From the NCBI RefSeq assembly GCF_001571325.1, contig NZ_BCTO01000017.1:1-61143 (forward strand): 61,143 nt of DNA. Direction: 5' to 3'. The DNA is from Delftia tsuruhatensis NBRC 16741 (GTDB lineage Bacteria; Pseudomonadota; Gammaproteobacteria; Burkholderiales; Burkholderiaceae_C). Positions 15,193 through 23,459 of this stretch are shown in pieces. The position numbers were made by a program, and so were the translations under genes. A model generated the notes under the pieces. It made no database searches and was not told where the DNA came from. It saw only the letters and a list, made by a program, of their open reading frames with translations. Position 1 is the first letter of the stretch, and each line of letters begins with the position of its first letter.

Positions 15193-16219
15193 AGACCCGG
15201 GCACGCACCAGCTTGGGAGAGATGCCGAAGCGGCGCTTGAAGGCCGTGGAAAAGTTGGCCGCGCTGGAATAGCCGGCCCCATGTGCGACCTCGGCCACGC
15301 TGCAGCCCGTCTGCTCCAGCGCGGCCCAGGCGCGCGCCAGCCGCTGCTCGCGCCGGTACTCGTCGATGCTGGAGCCATAGGCCAGGCGGAACTGGCGCTG
15401 CAGCGCACTGGCGCTCAGGCCCACTTCGCGTGCGATCTCGGCCAGCGTGCGGCAGCCGTCGCCGCCGCTGTCCAGCAGGGCCTTGAGGCGCGCCATGCGC
15501 CGGTGCTCGCGTACGCCCAGCACGCCCGGCACGGTCTGCGCCGGATCGGGCTCGGGCACCTCGAGGGACTGCACGGCCTCGTGCACCAGCTCCAGCGTGC
15601 GGCTGGCCAGCAGCAGGGGCGCCGAGCCCTCGCGTGCCAGCTGGATGATCTGCTCGGCCACCGCCACGGCGCGCGGCGAGGGCTGCCAGGGCCGTATGGC
15701 CAGCAATTGCTGCTCCATCCAGTGCTGCAGCAGCGGCGGCGCCGCCATGGGCAGGGTCTGTGCGGCAAACCACTGCGGCTGCACGGTGATGCTGAGCTTG
15801 CGCTCGAACTTGCCGCGCCGCCACTGCCGCATGAACATGTCGCCGGGCCGCGTGTGGATGACGGCCCCGCAGGCCTGCACTTGGGCACCGGCGGCGCTGG
15901 CGGGCGCCACCTGCAGCTGCAGGCCCTGGTTGCCGAAGGCCACGTCCACGCACCCCTCCAGCAGCACGACCATGTGCAGGCCCGGCACGGCCGGCGAACG
16001 CGTGCTCATGGTGCGCAGGTCGCGGGCTTCCACGCCATGCAGCCACAGGCCGGGCTGGACCTGCCAGGCCTGCAGGTGCCCGGCCAGCAGCGCATCCTGC
16101 GCCGTGACCTCGGCATCGAGGATGCGGTAGTCGGGCCCGCTGAAGTCACAGGCACGCAGCGTGCCCCGCCCCAGCCAGCGCGGAGGGCGTGCAGGTGTTT
16201 GGACAGAGGAGAAAGCCAT
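15191..16219 (-). CDS. AraC-family regulator, PchR-like
   Basis: A 342-residue regulator with a ligand-sensing N-terminal half and a C-terminal AraC double helix-turn-helix (about 245-342, with ALQRQFRLAYGSSIDEYRR and AGYSSAANFSTAFKRRFGISP). The layout is that of PchR-type activators of siderophore uptake genes. The ATG at 16219 is used; an alternative TTG start at 16252 would overlap the Fur-like box. It precedes the SIP gene on the same strand. No siderophore receptor is visible, so its target receptor, if any, lies elsewhere or the regulator acts on the SIP gene alone. Confidence 0.88.
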   Translation of the reverse strand: MAFSSVQTPARPPRWLGRGTLRACDFSGPDYRILDAEVTAQDALLAGHLQAWQVQPGLWLHGVEARDLRTMSTRSPAVPGLHMVVLLEGCVDVAFGNQGLQLQVAPASAAGAQVQACGAVIHTRPGDMFMRQWRRGKFERKLSITVQPQWFAAQTLPMAAPPLLQHWMEQQLLAIRPWQPSPRAVAVAEQIIQLAREGSAPLLLASRTLELVHEAVQSLEVPEPDPAQTVPGVLGVREHRRMARLKALLDSGGDGCRTLAEIAREVGLSASALQRQFRLAYGSSIDEYRREQRLARAWAALEQTGCSVAEVAHGAGYSSAANFSTAFKRRFGISPKLVRARV

Positions 16220-16247
16220 GGCCAGCCGGAGCGGTGCGCGCCCCACA

Positions 16248-16266
16248 GACAAGAATGATTCTTATT
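16248..16266. promoter_or_regulatory. Fur-like box
   Basis: The palindrome AAGAATGATTCTT at 16251-16263 is perfect about its central G, and the 19-base window matches the Fur consensus GATAATGATAATCATTATC at 12 positions. It lies 29-47 bases upstream of the AraC start, where it could cover the promoter, and in the 135-base gap to the divergent threonine ammonia-lyase gene. The SIP gene downstream fits iron control. Confidence 0.6.
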
Positions 16267-16354
16267 TTATGAAAGCCCCCTGCACCACGCTGGCTGCGGG
16301 GAATCCATTGCATGGCCTGGCGCGCGCAGGCCCGCGTGTGCGCCACAATGCGCC

Positions 16355-17554
16355 ATGCTCAGCCTCCAAGACATCCAGAACGCCGCCGGCCGCCTGCGCG
16401 GCGCCGTGCTCGAAACGCCCTGCGTGGAATCGCGCACGCTGTCCCAGATCACGGGCGCGCAGGTGTATCTCAAGTTCGAGAACCTGCAGTTCACGGCCTC
16501 GTTCAAGGAACGCGGCGCCCTCAACAAGCTGGCCCAGCTCTCGCCCGAGGAGCGCGCACGCGGCGTGGTCGCCATGAGCGCCGGCAACCATGCCCAGGGC
16601 GTGGCCTACCACGCGCAGCGCCTGGGGGTGCGTGCCGTCATCGTCATGCCGCGCTTCACGCCGGGGGTGAAGGTGGAGCGCACGCGCGGCTTCGGCGCCG
16701 AGGTCGTGCTGCACGGCGACTCCCTGGCCGAGGCGCGCCAGCACGCCTACGCGCTGGCCGAGCAGCAGGGCCTGTGCTTTGTCCATCCCTATGACGACGA
16801 GCAGATCGCGGCGGGCCAGGGCACCCTGGCGCTGGAAATGCTGGCCGAACAGCCGGATCTGGACCTGCTGGTCGTGGCCATTGGCGGCGGCGGCCTGATC
16901 GCGGGCGTGGCCACGGCGGCCAAGGGGCTGAACCCGGACATCGAAATCATCGGCGTGCAGACCCAGCGCTTTCCGTCCATGTTCAATGCCGTGCGCCAGG
17001 CCGAGCTGCCGATGGGCACCTCGACCATCGCCGAAGGCATTGCCGTCACCCAGCCCGGCGCGATCACGCAGGAAGTCGTGGCACGCCTGGTGGACGACAT
17101 GCTGCTGGTCGATGAGGGCGATATCGAGCAGGCCGTGCTCATGCTGCTGGAGATCGAGAAGACCCTGGTCGAGGGCGCGGGCGCCGCGGGCCTGGCCGCG
17201 CTGCTGCGCCATCCGCAGCGCTTTGCGGGCAAGAAGGTGGGAATGATCCTGTCGGGCGGCAATATCGATCCGCTGCTGCTGGCGGCCATCATCGGGCGCG
17301 GAATGGTGCGCTCCGGGCGGCTGGCACGCATCAAGGTCAGCGCGCGCGACGTGCCCGGCGTGCTGGCGCGCATCACGGCCACAGTGGCTGCAGCGGGCGC
17401 CAATATCGAGGAAGTCCACCACCAGCGCGCCTTCACCATGCTGGCCGCGCAGAGCGTGGAAATCGAGCTGGTGCTGCAGACGCGCAACAAGGCCCATATC
17501 GACGAGGTCATAGCCGCCCTTCAGGCCGAAGGCATGCAGGTCAATGCCGTCTAG
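16355..17554 (+). CDS. ilvA: Threonine ammonia-lyase (PLP-dependent), ACT-containing
   Basis: A 399-residue fold-type II PLP enzyme converting threonine to 2-oxobutanoate and ammonia. The PLP lysine is in SFKERGA (about 50-56), the glycine-rich phosphate-binding loop is GGGGL near 186-190, and the last 80 residues form a single ACT-like regulatory domain. This ~400-residue type is the shorter form found in many betaproteobacteria, intermediate between TdcB (no ACT) and the 510-residue IlvA. It may serve isoleucine synthesis or threonine breakdown. No strong Shine-Dalgarno sequence is seen before the ATG. The gene stands alone, divergent from the iron-regulated AraC gene. Confidence 0.9.
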   Translation: MLSLQDIQNAAGRLRGAVLETPCVESRTLSQITGAQVYLKFENLQFTASFKERGALNKLAQLSPEERARGVVAMSAGNHAQGVAYHAQRLGVRAVIVMPRFTPGVKVERTRGFGAEVVLHGDSLAEARQHAYALAEQQGLCFVHPYDDEQIAAGQGTLALEMLAEQPDLDLLVVAIGGGGLIAGVATAAKGLNPDIEIIGVQTQRFPSMFNAVRQAELPMGTSTIAEGIAVTQPGAITQEVVARLVDDMLLVDEGDIEQAVLMLLEIEKTLVEGAGAAGLAALLRHPQRFAGKKVGMILSGGNIDPLLLAAIIGRGMVRSGRLARIKVSARDVPGVLARITATVAAAGANIEEVHHQRAFTMLAAQSVEIELVLQTRNKAHIDEVIAALQAEGMQVNAV

Positions 17555-17644
17555 CAGGCCCGATGTCATGGCTTTCCCCGAAGGCGCCAGGGGACAGGCC
17601 TGCCTAGAATCAGGCATCCCCATTGGCAAGCCAGGAGCTTTTGC

Positions 17645-17794
17645 ATGACGCACGATCCCGCAGCGCACCACGGCGAGCAGCCGGCCCCCGAAGACGCCAC
17701 CGAGGCCGTCGTCCCCTACATGCCTGTCATCCTGCCCCTGGCAGGCGCCGTGCTGATGTTTCTGCTGGCCTTCATTGCCGTCAACATGGCCTGA
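17645..17794 (+). CDS. Small single-pass membrane protein
   Basis: A 49-residue protein: an acidic, His-containing N-terminus (starts MTHDPAAHHGEQ) of about 22 residues, then one strongly hydrophobic segment of about 25 residues to the C-terminus (ends AVNMA). A good Shine-Dalgarno sequence, CCAGGAG, precedes the ATG, and a rho-independent terminator follows the stop by 26 bases, so it looks like a real monocistronic unit or the tail of the ilvA transcript, whose stop is 90 bases upstream. I do not recognise the family. Size and shape fit small membrane proteins that modulate larger complexes, but no function is claimed. Confidence 0.75.
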   Translation: MTHDPAAHHGEQPAPEDATEAVVPYMPVILPLAGAVLMFLLAFIAVNMA

Positions 17795-17820
17795 ATCCGG
17801 CCCTCCTGCCCCTGCACCAG

Positions 17821-17842
17821 GCCCCGCTTTGCGGGGCTTTTT
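17821..17842 (+). terminator. Rho-independent terminator after the small membrane protein gene
   Basis: GCCCCGC, TTT loop, GCGGGGC, then TTTTT. This is a strong intrinsic terminator 27 bases after the stop codon. Confidence 0.9.
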
Positions 17843-18121
17843 GCTTGCCTTTTCAACAGGCAATTTCATCGTTCATATTGCATACTTCAATGCATAGAAT
17901 GCATAGTTTTTGCCATTCGTTTGCTGACAAATTCGTGACCGCTCCCTAGAATCGAATCCCCAGCCGGTGCGCCGCCAGCTTCCGCCAGCGCCGCTTCGCC
18001 GCCCAGAGAAGAGCTTCCTTCGCGCGCCGACTGAACGAGAGCCCGTTTCTCAAAGTTGGCGCGGTGCAGCAGGCGCGTCCCCTTTGAAAAACTGGTTTTT
18101 TCAATTGAAGGAAGCTCCGCG
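17843..18121. promoter_or_regulatory. Upstream region of pckG with direct repeat and leader hairpin
   Basis: The 279 bases between the terminator and the pckG start hold no gene I can support. The first part is AT-rich and carries two abutting copies of AATGCATAG (17889-17897 and 17898-17906), a possible regulator site or promoter part. Just before the Shine-Dalgarno sequence, TTGAAAAAC and GTTTTTTCAA (18084-18104) can pair as an AT-rich hairpin in the leader. Confidence 0.45.
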
Positions 18122-19987
18122 ATGAACGCACCCGTCATGCAAGGCCTGAACATCCAGGCCCCCGCCTATGTCAAGAACAGCCGCCTGATCGCCTGGGTGG
18201 CCGAGATGGCCGCACTGTGCAAGCCCGCCAGAATCCATTGGTGCGATGGCTCGCAGGAGGAATACGAGCAGCTGTGCCAGCAGCTCGTCGATGCCGGCAC
18301 CTTCAAGAAGCTCGATCCCGTCAAGCGCCCCGGCAGCTACCTGGCCTGGTCCGATCCGTCCGATGTGGCGCGCGTCGAGGACCGCACCTACATCTGCTCG
18401 GCCAACAAGGAAGACGCAGGCCCGACCAACAACTGGATGGCCCCGAACGAGATGCGCGCCACGCTGCAGCCGCTGTTCGACGGCTGCATGGCCGGCCGCA
18501 CCATGTATGTGGTGCCTTTCTCCATGGGCCCGCTGGGCTCGCCCATCGCCCACGTGGGCGTGGAGCTGTCCGACAGCGCCTATGTGGCCGTCAACATGAA
18601 GATCATGACCCGCATGGGCCGTGCCGTGTATGACGTGATCGGCGTGGAAGGCGAGTTCGTGCCCTGCGTGCACACCGTGGGCGCGCCCCTGGCCGAAGGC
18701 GAGAAGGACCAGACCAGCTGGCCCTGCAACAAGACCAAGTACATCGTCCACTACCCCGAGACGCGCGAAATCTGGAGCTATGGCTCGGGCTACGGCGGCA
18801 ACGCCCTGCTGGGCAAGAAGTGCTTTGCGCTGCGCATCGCCTCCACCATGGGCCGCGACCAGGGCTGGCTGGCCGAGCACATGCTCATCCTGGGCGTGAC
18901 CAACCCCGAAGGCAAGAAGTACCACGTGGCTGCGGCCTTCCCCAGCGCCTGCGGCAAGACCAACTTCTCCATGCTGGTGCCGCCCAAGGTCTTCGAAGGC
19001 TGGAAGGTCACCACCATCGGCGACGACATCGCCTGGATCAAGCCCCAGGCCGACGGCTCGCTGCGCGCGATCAACCCCGAAGCCGGCTATTTCGGCGTGG
19101 CCCCGGGCACGAACTACCACACCAACCCCAACTGCATGGCCAGCCTCGACAAGAACGTGATCTTCACGAACGTCGCGCTGACCGACGACAACGACGTGTG
19201 GTGGGAAGGCATGGACAAGGACACCGGCAAGCTGCCCGATCACCTGATCGACTGGCAAGGCAAGGACTGGACGCCCCAGATCGCCCGCGAGACCGGCGCC
19301 AAGGCCGCCCACCCCAACGCCCGCTTCACCGTGGCCGCGACCAACAACCCCGCGCTGGACGAAGCCTGGGACGATCCCAAGGGCGTGAAGATCGACGCCA
19401 TCATCTTCGGCGGCCGCCGCTCCACCACCGTGCCGCTGGTGACCGAGGCCCGCAACTGGACCGAAGGCGTCTACATGGCCGCCACCATGGGCTCGGAAAC
19501 CACGGCCGCCGCCTTCGGCGCCCAGGGCGTGGTGCGCCGCGACCCCTTCGCCATGCTGCCGTTTGCCGGCTACAACATGAGCGACTACTTCCAGCACTGG
19601 CTCACGCTGGGCGCCAAGATCCAGGCCCAGGGCGCGGCCCTGCCCAAGATCTTCACCACCAACTGGTTCCGCAAGAATGCCGACGGCAAGTTCGTCTGGC
19701 CCGGCTACGGCGAGAACATGCGCGTGCTCAAGTGGATGATCGACCGCCTCGAAGGTCAGGCACAGGGCGAGCAGACCGCCTTCGGCATTGCGCCCCAGTA
19801 CGCCGAGATCAACTGGACCGGCCTGGACTTCTCCGCCGACCAGTTCGCCAGCGTGACCAGCATCGACAAGGCCGCCTGGGCCGAGGAAATGCAGCTGCAC
19901 ACCGAGCACTTCGACAAGCTGGCCCACAAGCTGCCCCAGGAGCTGCTGGTGACCAAGGCCGAACTGGAAAAGCGCCTGGGGACATAA
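18122..19987 (+). CDS. pckG: Phosphoenolpyruvate carboxykinase (GTP)
   Basis: A 621-residue enzyme converting oxaloacetate and GTP to PEP, GDP and CO2, the entry to gluconeogenesis. It has the GTP-type signature: the kinase-1a loop [12 protein letters not shown] near 275-286 with the reactive hyper-mobile Cys, the metal site around GDDIAWI near 300, and [11 protein letters not shown] near 515. GAAGGAAG precedes the ATG at 18122. Full length for the family. It stands alone between the leader described above and a copy of the dispersed repeat. A species living on organic and aromatic acids, as the other operons here imply, would depend on it. Confidence 0.97.
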   Translation: MNAPVMQGLNIQAPAYVKNSRLIAWVAEMAALCKPARIHWCDGSQEEYEQLCQQLVDAGTFKKLDPVKRPGSYLAWSDPSDVARVEDRTYICSANKEDAGPTNNWMAPNEMRATLQPLFDGCMAGRTMYVVPFSMGPLGSPIAHVGVELSDSAYVAVNMKIMTRMGRAVYDVIGVEGEFVPCVHTVGAPLAEGEKDQTSWPCNKTKYIVHYPETREIWSYGSGYGGNALLGKKCFALRIASTMGRDQGWLAEHMLILGVTNPEGKKYHVAAAFPSACGKTNFSMLVPPKVFEGWKVTTIGDDIAWIKPQADGSLRAINPEAGYFGVAPGTNYHTNPNCMASLDKNVIFTNVALTDDNDVWWEGMDKDTGKLPDHLIDWQGKDWTPQIARETGAKAAHPNARFTVAATNNPALDEAWDDPKGVKIDAIIFGGRRSTTVPLVTEARNWTEGVYMAATMGSETTAAAFGAQGVVRRDPFAMLPFAGYNMSDYFQHWLTLGAKIQAQGAALPKIFTTNWFRKNADGKFVWPGYGENMRVLKWMIDRLEGQAQGEQTAFGIAPQYAEINWTGLDFSADQFASVTSIDKAAWAEEMQLHTEHFDKLAHKLPQELLVTKAELEKRLGT

Positions 19988-19990
19988 AGC

Positions 19991-20119
19991 TCCCCCTGAG
20001 CGGCTACGCCGCTTCCCCCTCTCGCTTCGCGGGGGGGACGGCACCCTCGGTGCGGGGCGGCGCGGCCGGCGTAGGCCCTTCCTCGGTGCCCCTTGCTTTG
20101 GGCAGCGCCCGTTTCATGG
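19991..20119. repeat. Dispersed GC-rich intergenic repeat, second complete copy (inverted)
   Basis: The reverse complement carries the same blocks in the same order as the copy at 1368-1500, with variation in the inner hairpin. It begins 3 bases after the pckG stop codon, so again the GAGGGGG-type end abuts a gene's 3' end. Position and GC-rich dyads suggest a role in transcript 3' ends. Confidence 0.8.
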
Positions 20120-20176
20120 ACTGTGGAAGATGCACAGAACAATGAATCCCTGAGTAGCTCTCGACCCATGGAAAAA

Positions 20177-20200
20177 GCCTCGCAGTGCGAGGCTTTTTTT
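20177..20200 (+). terminator. Rho-independent terminator downstream of pckG
   Basis: GCCTCGC, AGT loop, GCGAGGC, followed by TTTTTTT, with an A-run before it. It would end rightward pckG transcripts after they cross the repeat. Confidence 0.9.
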
Positions 20201-20229
20201 GTGGCGTTTCAACGACGCCCCCAGACAAC

Positions 20230-20264
20230 AAAAAAGCCGCGCCTTGTGGGCAGCGGCTTTTTTT
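20230..20264 (-). terminator. Terminator for the minus-strand membrane protein gene
   Basis: On the minus strand AAAAAAGCCGCTG pairs across a short loop with GCGGCTTTTTT, placing a T-run after a GC stem 33 bases beyond the stop at 20297. A-runs on the other side may make it work in both directions. Confidence 0.8.
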
Positions 20265-20296
20265 GGAGGAGCGCCGCAAGGCGCCCCAGGCAGAGA

Positions 20297-20716
20297 TCAG
20301 CTACCTTGCCTATCCATGGCGCGGGCCAGGTCGGCCATCAGGCGGGCGTCCTGCAGGGCGGCGTTCCAGATGCGCTCGTCAGCGGCGGCCTGCTGGCGGC
20401 TCTCGGTCCAGGCGCGGTAGCCGGCACGGGCCATCATGGCGGCGCGGCGGGCGGGGGCGGAGAACAGGGCCAGGCCCATGAAGGCGGCAACCCACAGCAC
20501 GACCCAGGCGCCCAGCATGTGGCCGTCGGTCCAGTTGTGGGCGACCTCGTTGACCACCACCATCAGCGCGGCCACCAGGGCAGCGAGCAGCAGGGCGCTG
20601 GCGCCGCGCTTGCCGGAGAAACGCTTGACGGCGCTCTTGCGGTCGTCGGCGGCTTGATAGACATGCACCACACCAGGGTGCTCGACACAGTAGGAGTTGT
20701 AAATGAAGTTGCTCAT
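20297..20716 (-). CDS. Conserved small membrane protein, function unknown
   Basis: A 139-residue protein with a soluble N-terminus of about 38 residues (YNSYCVEHPGVVHVYQAADD), two TM segments at about 39-57 and 66-86, and a cytoplasmic helical C-terminus rich in Ala, Arg and Gln. I do not recognise a named family. It is divergent from the LysR gene at 20858, separated by 141 bases that carry a 14-base palindrome, so the LysR protein may control it. It ends in its own terminator. Confidence 0.75.
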   Translation of the reverse strand: MSNFIYNSYCVEHPGVVHVYQAADDRKSAVKRFSGKRGASALLLAALVAALMVVVNEVAHNWTDGHMLGAWVVLWVAAFMGLALFSAPARRAAMMARAGYRAWTESRQQAAADERIWNAALQDARLMADLARAMDRQGS

Positions 20717-20777
20717 GGCAGATAAACCCAGTTAAATGGCCGCTTTTGACGGCGTGGCGGGCGACTAGGTGTAACTA

Positions 20778-20791
20778 TAGGGTTTACCCTA
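20778..20791. promoter_or_regulatory. Palindrome between the membrane protein and LysR genes
   Basis: TAGGGT, TT, ACCCTA is a perfect 14-base palindrome in the AT-rich 141-base divergent region. LysR regulators commonly bind such dyads between their own gene and a divergent target. Confidence 0.5.
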
Positions 20792-20857
20792 GAGCTCTTC
20801 AAATTTATATCTTGAATCTGTAGCATTCACACCAGTGATGACTCAGCGCCCGCCGCC

Positions 20858-21817
20858 ATGTCTGCCCTGAACTTCCGCTCACTGGATCTGAACCTGCTGC
20901 GCGTCTTCGACGAGGTGATGGCGGAGCGCAGCCTCACGCGGGCGGCCCACAAGCTGGCCATCACCCAGCCGGCCGTGAGCAATGCGCTGCGCCGCCTGCG
21001 CGAGGCGCTGGGCGACGAGCTCCTGGTGCGCCAGGGCCAGGGCGTGGAGCCCACGCCGCGCGCGCTGGCGCTGTGGCCCGTGATCCGCGAGGCGCTGCAG
21101 CAGCTGCAGGACACGCTGACGCCAGGCGAATTCCACCCATCCACCGCCACCGCCACCTTTGTGCTGGCCATGGCCGACGCCACGGCCGCCACGCTGATTC
21201 CTCCCATGTTCAGCCTGCTGGAGCGCGAGGCGCCCGGCATCGGCATCCGCGTGCTGCCGCTGACCACGCGCGACCCGCGCAGCCTGCTGGAGGCCGGCGA
21301 GGCCGACATGGCCGTGGGCTACTTCCCCGCCGCGCTGGCCGACCTGACGGCGCGCGCGCAGTCGGGCGCCCTGGTGGCCTTCGACAGCCGGCGCCTGTAT
21401 GAAGGCGAGTACCTGTGCGTGATGCGCCAGGGCCATCCGCTGGCCGATGTGCCGCTGACGCTGGACAACTACTGCGCGGCGCGCCACATGCTGGTGAGCT
21501 TCTCGGGCCGCTCCTTCGGCTTCATCGACGAGGCCCTGGCCTCGCTGGGCCGCACGCGCCAGGTGGTGCTTACCGTCAACCAGTTCTTCACGGCCGGGCG
21601 CGTGGTCATGACCTCCAACCTGCTGACCATATTGCCGCGCCACTTCGTGCCCGTGACCGGCATGGCCGACAAGCTGGTGCTGCGCGAGCTGCCCTTCGAC
21701 GTGCAGCCCGTGCATGTGGACGCGCTGTGGCGCCGGCGCGGCCAGCATCCTCAGGCCTACGACTGGCTGCTGCGCACGCTCACGCGCTCTGCAGAGGCGA
21801 CCTTCCCGCACACCTGA
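20858..21817 (+). CDS. LysR-family transcriptional regulator
   Basis: A 319-residue regulator. The LysR helix-turn-helix is at about 7-66 (LNLLRVFDEVMAERSLTRAA, then ITQPAVSNALRRLREALGDELLVR) and a periplasmic-binding-protein-like effector domain follows, of the NodD/NahR-like type. It starts 141 bases from the divergent membrane-protein gene. No metabolic operon is nearby to name the effector. Confidence 0.92.
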   Translation: MSALNFRSLDLNLLRVFDEVMAERSLTRAAHKLAITQPAVSNALRRLREALGDELLVRQGQGVEPTPRALALWPVIREALQQLQDTLTPGEFHPSTATATFVLAMADATAATLIPPMFSLLEREAPGIGIRVLPLTTRDPRSLLEAGEADMAVGYFPAALADLTARAQSGALVAFDSRRLYEGEYLCVMRQGHPLADVPLTLDNYCAARHMLVSFSGRSFGFIDEALASLGRTRQVVLTVNQFFTAGRVVMTSNLLTILPRHFVPVTGMADKLVLRELPFDVQPVHVDALWRRRGQHPQAYDWLLRTLTRSAEATFPHT

Positions 21818-21866
21818 GCGCCGTTTGCGGGGCGCCCGCGCCAGCGCAGGTTCTACACTTGGCCGC

Positions 21867-22757
21867 ATGAAGATCCAGCTGCTGTCCGACCTGCACCTCG
21901 AGGCCCATCCGCATTTCATCGCCGAGCCCGCACCCGATGCCGACGTGCTGGTGCTGGCCGGCGACATAGGCTCCTACCAGAGCGGCAGCCTGCTGCCGGG
22001 CCAGGATTTCGGGCTGGAGCGCTTCTCTCCCCTGCCCCAGTACGCGGGCTGGCCCTGCCCCGTGATCTTCGTGCCGGGCAACCATGAGTACGACATGCAG
22101 GACTTCGACGCCGCCCACGCCCGCCTGCGTGCCACCTGCGAGCGCATGGGCATGGTCTGGCTGGAGCGCGAGACGGCCGTGCTGGACGGCGTGCGCTTCG
22201 TGGGCACCACGCTGTGGAGCGACTACGACGCCATGTCCATGCATGAAGGCGTGACCGATCTGGCCCGGCTGCTCAAGCTGCGCGAGAAGGCCTTTCGCGC
22301 CGCCAATTTCTACCTGCAAAAGACCGGCGGCACGCGCGACGGCGAGCCCTTCCTGGCCGAGCCCATGCGCGAGCAGTCGCTGGTCTGCCAGCAATGGCTG
22401 CGCCAGGCGCTGGCCAGGCCCTTCGATGGCCCCACGGTGGCCGTCACGCATTTCGCGCCCAGCCTGCGCAGCGCCGACCCGCGCTACGGCCTGGTGCCGG
22501 GCACGGCCGGCTTTTGCAACGTGCTGGATGAACTGCTGCCCTTTGCCGATCTGTGGCTGCACGGCCACCTGCATTCGCCCAGCGACTATGTGGCCGAGGG
22601 CCTGCGCGGCGATGGCAGCGCCTGGCGCTGCCGCGTGGTGGCCAACCCGCTGGGCTACGCGCGCAAGGGCGAGCAGGAGGGGTTTTCGCCGCGCTCTACC
22701 ATCGAGTTGCCGGTGCATGCGACCGCAGGGGCGGCAGAGGCACCGGCCCGTGCTTGA
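21867..22757 (+). CDS. Calcineurin-like metallophosphoesterase
   Basis: A 296-residue phosphoesterase with the family's metal motifs in order: DLHLE (D8, H10), a VLAGDIG block at about 31-37, PGNHE at about 70-74, and GHLH near 232-235. No signal peptide is present, so it should be cytoplasmic. Substrate unknown; these proteins hydrolyse phosphodiesters or phosphomonoesters. The ATG at 21867 has no clear Shine-Dalgarno sequence, but the protein starts directly with the first beta-strand of the fold. Its stop codon overlaps the FNR-like box of the next gene. Confidence 0.9.
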   Translation: MKIQLLSDLHLEAHPHFIAEPAPDADVLVLAGDIGSYQSGSLLPGQDFGLERFSPLPQYAGWPCPVIFVPGNHEYDMQDFDAAHARLRATCERMGMVWLERETAVLDGVRFVGTTLWSDYDAMSMHEGVTDLARLLKLREKAFRAANFYLQKTGGTRDGEPFLAEPMREQSLVCQQWLRQALARPFDGPTVAVTHFAPSLRSADPRYGLVPGTAGFCNVLDELLPFADLWLHGHLHSPSDYVAEGLRGDGSAWRCRVVANPLGYARKGEQEGFSPRSTIELPVHATAGAAEAPARA

Positions 22758-22767
22758 CCTGGATCAA
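22754..22767 (+). promoter_or_regulatory. FNR/ANR-like box upstream of uspA-type gene
   Basis: TTGACCTGGATCAA matches the FNR/ANR consensus TTGATNNNNATCAA at nine of ten defined positions. Its centre is 41.5 bases before the start expected from a -10-like TAGTCT at 22790-22795, the spacing of class II FNR promoters. UspA proteins are commonly induced by low oxygen through such sites. Confidence 0.7.
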
Positions 22768-22820
22768 GCACTCCACCCCGGCTTGGGCTTAGTCTCGGGC
22801 CATATCCAAGGAGGACCTTC

Positions 22821-23243
22821 ATGAACATCCTGCTCGCTGTCGATGGCAGCCCCTACACCCAGAAGATGCTGGCCTACCTGACCTCGCACCCGGAGATCCT
22901 GGGTTCGGCCCACAGCTACAGCGCCATCACCGTCCAGCCCCAGCTGCCGGCCCGCGCGCGCGCCGCCCTGGGCAAGGACGTGGTGGACGAGTACTACGCC
23001 GAGGAGTCGACCAAGGTGCTGGACCCCGTGTGCAGCTACCTGGCCGAGCACGGCGTGCAGGCAGCCCGCCTGAGCAAGGTCGGCCCGATTGCCGACTCCA
23101 TCATCAAGGCGGCCGAAGAAGGCAAGTTCGACCTTCTGGTCATGGGCACGCATGGCCACGGCACGCTGGGCCGCCTGGTCATGGGCTCGGTCAGCACCCA
23201 GGTGCTGGCCGGCAGCCAGGTGCCTGTGCTGCTGATCCGCTGA
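22821..23243 (+). CDS. Universal stress protein, UspA family
   Basis: A 140-residue single-domain Usp protein. The nucleotide-binding signature is present: MGTHGHGTLGRLVMGSVS at about 108-125, with D8 in the first strand, so it is likely an ATP-binding type. A strong Shine-Dalgarno sequence, AAGGAGG, precedes the ATG. The FNR/ANR-like box points to induction at low oxygen. A strong terminator follows. Usp proteins support survival in stress, but the molecular role differs between members. Confidence 0.93.
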   Translation: MNILLAVDGSPYTQKMLAYLTSHPEILGSAHSYSAITVQPQLPARARAALGKDVVDEYYAEESTKVLDPVCSYLAEHGVQAARLSKVGPIADSIIKAAEEGKFDLLVMGTHGHGTLGRLVMGSVSTQVLAGSQVPVLLIR

Positions 23244-23330
23244 TCGACCGCTCGATACGCTGCCCCGTGCACACGCAGCGCCCATAACCAGAAAAAGCAA
23301 AGCGCGGGCATCACGGCGCAATGAGGCAAG

Positions 23331-23361
23331 GACGGCTCCCCTGAGGGAGCCGTCTTTTTTT
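23331..23361 (+). terminator. Rho-independent terminator after the UspA gene
   Basis: GACGGCTCCC, CTGA loop, GGGAGCCGTC, then a run of seven T. Strong, 87 bases after the stop codon. Confidence 0.93.
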
Positions 23362-23459
23362 GCATGGTGCCTTCCCACCGTCCTGCGGGCCTGCCGTCAC
23401 CGGGCTGTCACAGCCGCCTCTTACAGTCGCGCGATTTGTCACACAGGGGGATGGTGAGC

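Noticed and set aside
23364..23459. Longer start for the large secreted protein
   Set aside because: It would place about 30 unrelated residues, including terminator-flanking sequence, before an obvious signal peptide.
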